Shown here in pieces: positions 14,642 through 17,408 of a stretch of 17,408 bases of DNA. Within the stretch, counting starts at the first letter, position 1. Each line of letters opens with the position of its first letter. The position numbers and the translations under genes were made by a program. The DNA comes from CBCXVS01 sp965178525 (GTDB taxonomy: Bacteria; Tectomicrobia; Entotheonellia; Entotheonellales; Entotheonellaceae), in NCBI GenBank assembly GCA_965178525.1, contig CBCXVS010000159.1, positions 1 to 17,408 of the forward strand, written 5' to 3'. The notes under the pieces are model-generated. The model saw only the letters and a list, made by a program, of their open reading frames with translations, did not search any database and had not been told where the DNA came from.

Positions 14642-15897
14642 CAAATCGTTCCTGCTTCCCGGAGTTGGAGCAGCTCCTCGTGCGTCACGCCGAGTTCATC
14701 GCGATAGACGTCCATATTGTGCTCCCCCACCTTGGGCGGAAGCCGGTGCATCTGCAAGGGCGTCTCACTCGCCTCAACAAAAGGACCCAGGAAGGTCACG
14801 GGGCGGTCGACGTCAGGATGCGTCACCTCTTGATAATATTGCCGCGCTTCCAGTTGCGCATTGTTCACGATATCCTGAGGGGTCGCGACCGGGAAGAGCA
14901 AAATACGCCGCTCGATAGCCCCATCGAAAAGCTCCTGTTTCGTCAGGCTCTTGATAAAATTTTCGATAGGCGGGACCATGCGCTCCAGCATCTCCGGCGT
15001 GATAGTGCCATACCCGAGTTGCGTAAAATCGACGCTTTCGAGGTACTCATCCGGCATGCCTTTTTCAGCCATCCAACGCACCATATTGTTCACGCCACGT
15101 CCCGAACCGGCGCCACCGGAGAATTGAAAATTGACATGCCCATCTTGACAAGGCCAGGTCAGACGCATGAAAGTCGACCCACCCGTCTGGCGATACGCGC
15201 CCTGCCGCTGAATGATCGCGCCTTCAAGCGCATAACTCTGCGGCGCATTGGCCATAGCCCGCGTCATCGATTCCTGACAGGAGACATCCACATGCTGGCC
15301 TTCCCCCGTGAGGACACGCTGCATGTGCGCCATCATGGCGCCACCCGCGCCCGCACCGGCGCCATGCAAATAAAAATGCGGAAAACCCACCCGCACCGGT
15401 GCCATGTCTGGCTCCCCGGTGACGTACATGAAACCCGTCAGGGCCACACCCACCAGGTCCGGCGCTTTGTAATGGGCATAGGGACCCTCTTGCCCAAACG
15501 GCGTGACCGAGACCATGATCAGCGCCGGATTGATGGCGGCGAGATCCGCATAACCCAAGCCCAGTGCCGACAGCTCGCCCGGGGCGCCCGATTCGATGAG
15601 GAAGTCAACCGACGCCACCAGACGCTTCAGCAACGCCTGGCCGTCAGGCGTGGTGATATCAAGGGTGATACTGCGCTTGTTGGCGGTATAGGACCACCAG
15701 AAGAGGCTGCGTTCCGGGTGCATCTCATCCTTATAAAACGGCCCCAGGCGCCGGGCCGGATGACCGTCAGGGGGTTCGATCTGGATGACATCAGCGCCAA
15801 GATCGGCAAGAATTTTCCCACTGAGTAAACACCATTCATGGGTGAGATCCAAGACGCGATAGGGGCTCAGCATCCCTTCGCCGTTCGCCAACTCCAT
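14641..15897 (-). CDS. family III CoA-transferase (CaiB/BaiF type)
   Basis: A 418-residue paralog of its neighbour. It starts MLSPYRVLDLTHEWCLLSGKILADLGADVIQIEPP (from residue 9) and has YTANKRSITLDI, FLIESGAPGELSALGLGY, MVSVTPFGQEGPYAHYKAPDL, and GEGQHVDVSCQESMTRAM at the active-site segment. An internal GGAGSGRGVNNMVRWM stretch is Gly-rich. The sequence resembles the BbsF/BbsE-like side of the family more than formyl-CoA transferase, by eye. It begins 14 bases after the aroC stop behind AGAAGAGGT, so it is likely co-transcribed and perhaps translationally coupled with aroC. A CoA-transferase pair next to an aromatic-pathway gene may reflect an aromatic acid substrate; this is only inference from position. 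Confidence 0.88.
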   Translation of the reverse strand: MELANGEGMLSPYRVLDLTHEWCLLSGKILADLGADVIQIEPPDGHPARRLGPFYKDEMHPERSLFWWSYTANKRSITLDITTPDGQALLKRLVASVDFLIESGAPGELSALGLGYADLAAINPALIMVSVTPFGQEGPYAHYKAPDLVGVALTGFMYVTGEPDMAPVRVGFPHFYLHGAGAGAGGAMMAHMQRVLTGEGQHVDVSCQESMTRAMANAPQSYALEGAIIQRQGAYRQTGGSTFMRLTWPCQDGHVNFQFSGGAGSGRGVNNMVRWMAEKGMPDEYLESVDFTQLGYGTITPEMLERMVPPIENFIKSLTKQELFDGAIERRILLFPVATPQDIVNNAQLEARQYYQEVTHPDVDRPVTFLGPFVEASETPLQMHRLPPKVGEHNMDVYRDELGVTHEELLQLREAGTI

Positions 15898-15911
15898 ACC
15901 TCTTCTCCAGG

Positions 15912-16985
15912 TTATTGGGCGCGCTGACGCAGGTAATGATCCGCCAGAACCAGGGCGACCATCGCCTCCACCATGGGCACGGCGCGCGGCAATATACAGG
16001 GATCGTGCCGGCCCTTCGCCGCCAAGGTGGTCGGCTCCCCTTGGTCGGTGACCGTCTCTTGGGTTTTGTTGATGGTGGCCGTCGGTTTAAAGGCGACACG
16101 GAGAATGATCGGTTCACCGATCGAAATTCCGCCCTGTATGCCGCCGGAGTTATTCGTCCGGGTGTGAACCTGCCCATCGCGCATTTCATACGGATCGTTA
16201 TGTTCGCTACCGGTCAGCGTTGTGCCCGCAAACCCTGAGCCAATTTCAAACCCTTTCGACGCCGGCAGAGACATGACGGCTTTAGCCAGATCGGCCTCCA
16301 GCTTGTCAAACACCGGTTCGCCCAACCCCACCAGCACCTGCCGGGCCACCAGCTCGACCACGCCCCCGAGCGAATCCCCCTGCCGCCGGGCCCAATCAAT
16401 CTGCGCAATCATCTCCTCGGCGCAGTCAGCGTCCGGGCAGCGCACGATGTTCGCCTCGACTTGGTCCTGCGTCACCGTGGCCGGATCGATATCGGCATAG
16501 AGTTTATGAATCTGTTTGACATAGCCGACCATCTCGGTGCCACATTGTTCCCGCAATAGCTTTTTGGCAATGGCGCCCGCCGCCACCCGCCCAATGGTTT
16601 CGCGCGCGCTGGCGCGGCCACCCCCCTGCCAATTGCGAATGCCGTACTTGGCATCGTAGGCATAATCCGCATGAGATGGCCGGTAGATATGGCGAAACGG
16701 GGCATAGTGCTCGGGCTTCGCATCGGTGTTCTGTACCAGGATCAAGATCGGCGAGCCCAGGGTTTTGCCGTCGAACACCCCGGAGAGAATCTGACACGCA
16801 TCAGCCTCGCGGCGCTGCGTCGTGACGCGGCTTTGTCCCGGCCGGCGCCGGTCCAGTTCGGCCTGGATATCCGCCTCCGACAGCGCCATCTGGGGCGGAC
16901 AGCCATCCACCGTGACGCCCACCGCGCCGCCGTGGGATTCACCCCACGTTGTAATGCGAAAGAGATGACCAAATGTGCTACCCAT
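15912..16985 (-). CDS. aroC: chorismate synthase
   Basis: Converts 5-enolpyruvylshikimate 3-phosphate to chorismate using reduced FMN, the last shikimate step. The 357-residue length is normal. All three signature regions are present: GESHGGAVGVTVDGCPP (about 15-31), YRPSHADYAYDAKYGIRNWQ followed by GGGRASARETIGRVAAGA (about 101-140), and NNSGGIQGGISIGEPI with DPCILPRAVPMVEAM near the end. Catalytic-site His residues (the first signature's SHG and the SHAD) are intact. Start ATG 16985 gives MGSTFGHLFRITTWGESHG, the usual N-terminus. The closest ribosome-like sequence, GGAG, is about 14 bases upstream and weak. It is the first gene of the minus-strand run. Confidence 0.96.
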   Translation of the reverse strand: MGSTFGHLFRITTWGESHGGAVGVTVDGCPPQMALSEADIQAELDRRRPGQSRVTTQRREADACQILSGVFDGKTLGSPILILVQNTDAKPEHYAPFRHIYRPSHADYAYDAKYGIRNWQGGGRASARETIGRVAAGAIAKKLLREQCGTEMVGYVKQIHKLYADIDPATVTQDQVEANIVRCPDADCAEEMIAQIDWARRQGDSLGGVVELVARQVLVGLGEPVFDKLEADLAKAVMSLPASKGFEIGSGFAGTTLTGSEHNDPYEMRDGQVHTRTNNSGGIQGGISIGEPIILRVAFKPTATINKTQETVTDQGEPTTLAAKGRHDPCILPRAVPMVEAMVALVLADHYLRQRAQ

Positions 16986-17408
16986 GATGTGATATGCTCC
17001 ATCATTGTCGCCATGTGGGTTGAGGTGCCAGGGCCAGGATACGCTGGGGGGGCGGATGTGTCAAGCGGGTATGGCCGATGTCATGTGATGTGGTTTGCCG
17101 TCCAAGAGGCTGGTATAGGGGCGGGATTTCTAGATGCAGCAAAGCGTCAAGCGCGAGGACAGCTTTATTGTACGCGGGGGAACTGAAATCAACCAACGAT
17201 TGCCATAGGCTTCTTCTGAGTTCAATCTATGATCGTAAATTCGGTGTTTTTTCCAGGAGATGGCAGTACCATCATCAGGTACGTTGGGGTGAGAGCACCG
17301 CAGCCCGGCGTCATCAATGTTCGCATTGGGGAGCGGCTGCGCTCGACCCGATCCATGGGTTCGAATCCAGGGGAATAACATGGTCACGCTACAGTTCAGG
17401 CAATTGCA
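16986..17408. other. right-end region without a firm gene
   Basis: It must contain the aroC promoter on the minus strand, but no clear -35/-10 pair is visible. A 49-codon plus-strand ORF lies at 17229-17378. GGTTCGAATCC at 17358-17368 resembles a tRNA T-loop, but the flanks do not pair. Confidence 0.4.
17229..17378 (+). CDS. possible short ORF (49 residues), unknown
   Basis: Reads MIVNSVFFPGDGSTIIRYVG, then VRAPQPGVINVRIGERLRS, ending NPGE and TAA. An in-frame TGA lies just upstream, so the start is bounded. There is no good ribosome site. The RYVGVRAPQPG stretch faintly recalls nuclease (SNase-like) RYIGIDTPE, but the match is too weak to name it. It may be noise. Confidence 0.15.
   Translation: MIVNSVFFPGDGSTIIRYVGVRAPQPGVINVRIGERLRSTRSMGSNPGE

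Noticed and set aside
14521..15828. 435-residue plus-strand ORF
   Set aside because: It is antisense to two well-supported CoA-transferase genes and its Arg/His-rich sequence looks like a shadow frame.
17340..17385. tRNA gene suggested by GGTTCGAATCC
   Set aside because: The five bases on each side do not pair as a T-stem (ATGGG against CCAGG), and no acceptor or anticodon arm could be found upstream.
17130..17387. 85-residue minus-strand ORF at the right end
   Set aside because: No motif, no ribosome site, irregular composition, and it overlaps the equally weak plus-strand ORF.

Overview
This is a 17.4 kb piece of draft bacterial sequence. It has a 19-base poly-C run at its left edge (3-21) and a 10-base N gap (9038-9047). 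The right part is GC-rich with tightly spaced genes: molybdenum cofactor, purine, shikimate and family III CoA-transferase genes. This fits an uncultured bacterium with a large genome. A Tectomicrobia/Entotheonella-like or deltaproteobacterial-type source is a guess from gene style, CoA-transferase paralogy and heptamer repeats; nothing here proves it.

Left region (1-5.9 kb): an accessory and visibly decayed segment. On the minus strand, in transcription order, lie a GT-B glycosyltransferase, a UDP-sugar pyrophosphorylase-like nucleotidyltransferase and a DegT-family sugar aminotransferase, spaced 8 and 18 bases apart. Together they look like a small nucleotide-sugar or glycosylation operon. 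Each is damaged. The glycosyltransferase is split by an IS5-type element on the opposite strand (2841-3841) and also lacks its N-terminal part. The pyrophosphorylase carries a +1 frameshift near 1019-1033. The aminotransferase has an in-frame TGA just before its PLP-lysine motif. Upstream are three small same-strand genes (5412 to 4360) of unknown role; the last holds two copies of an 83-residue beta-rich repeat and has a TAG in place of Trp. Behind them is a possible transposase C-terminal remnant (5396-5705). The glycosyltransferase stretch is noticeably AT-richer than the rest.

Middle region (6.0-10.8 kb): a LacI-family regulator on the minus strand is divergent from two tandem moeA-type genes on the plus strand. 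The first moeA is a plain 410-residue molybdopterin molybdenumtransferase. The second is a longer MoeA fused to a C-terminal periplasmic-binding-protein-like (LysR substrate-domain type) module and is interrupted by the N gap. Comparison with the first copy suggests the gap should be about 12 bases, so the apparent frameshift is an assembly effect. A perfect 10-bp stem-loop lies between this gene and the convergent neighbour.

Right region (10.8-17.0 kb): a minus-strand row, in transcription order aroC (chorismate synthase), two family III (CaiB/BaiF) CoA-transferases, a divergent GMP synthase-like gene, and a DUF5658-type three-helix membrane protein. AroC and the first CoA-transferase are 14 bases apart. 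An intergenic repeat made of AGCTCTC and ATTCCGC heptamers follows each CoA-transferase gene. The last 400 bases carry no gene I can support firmly.
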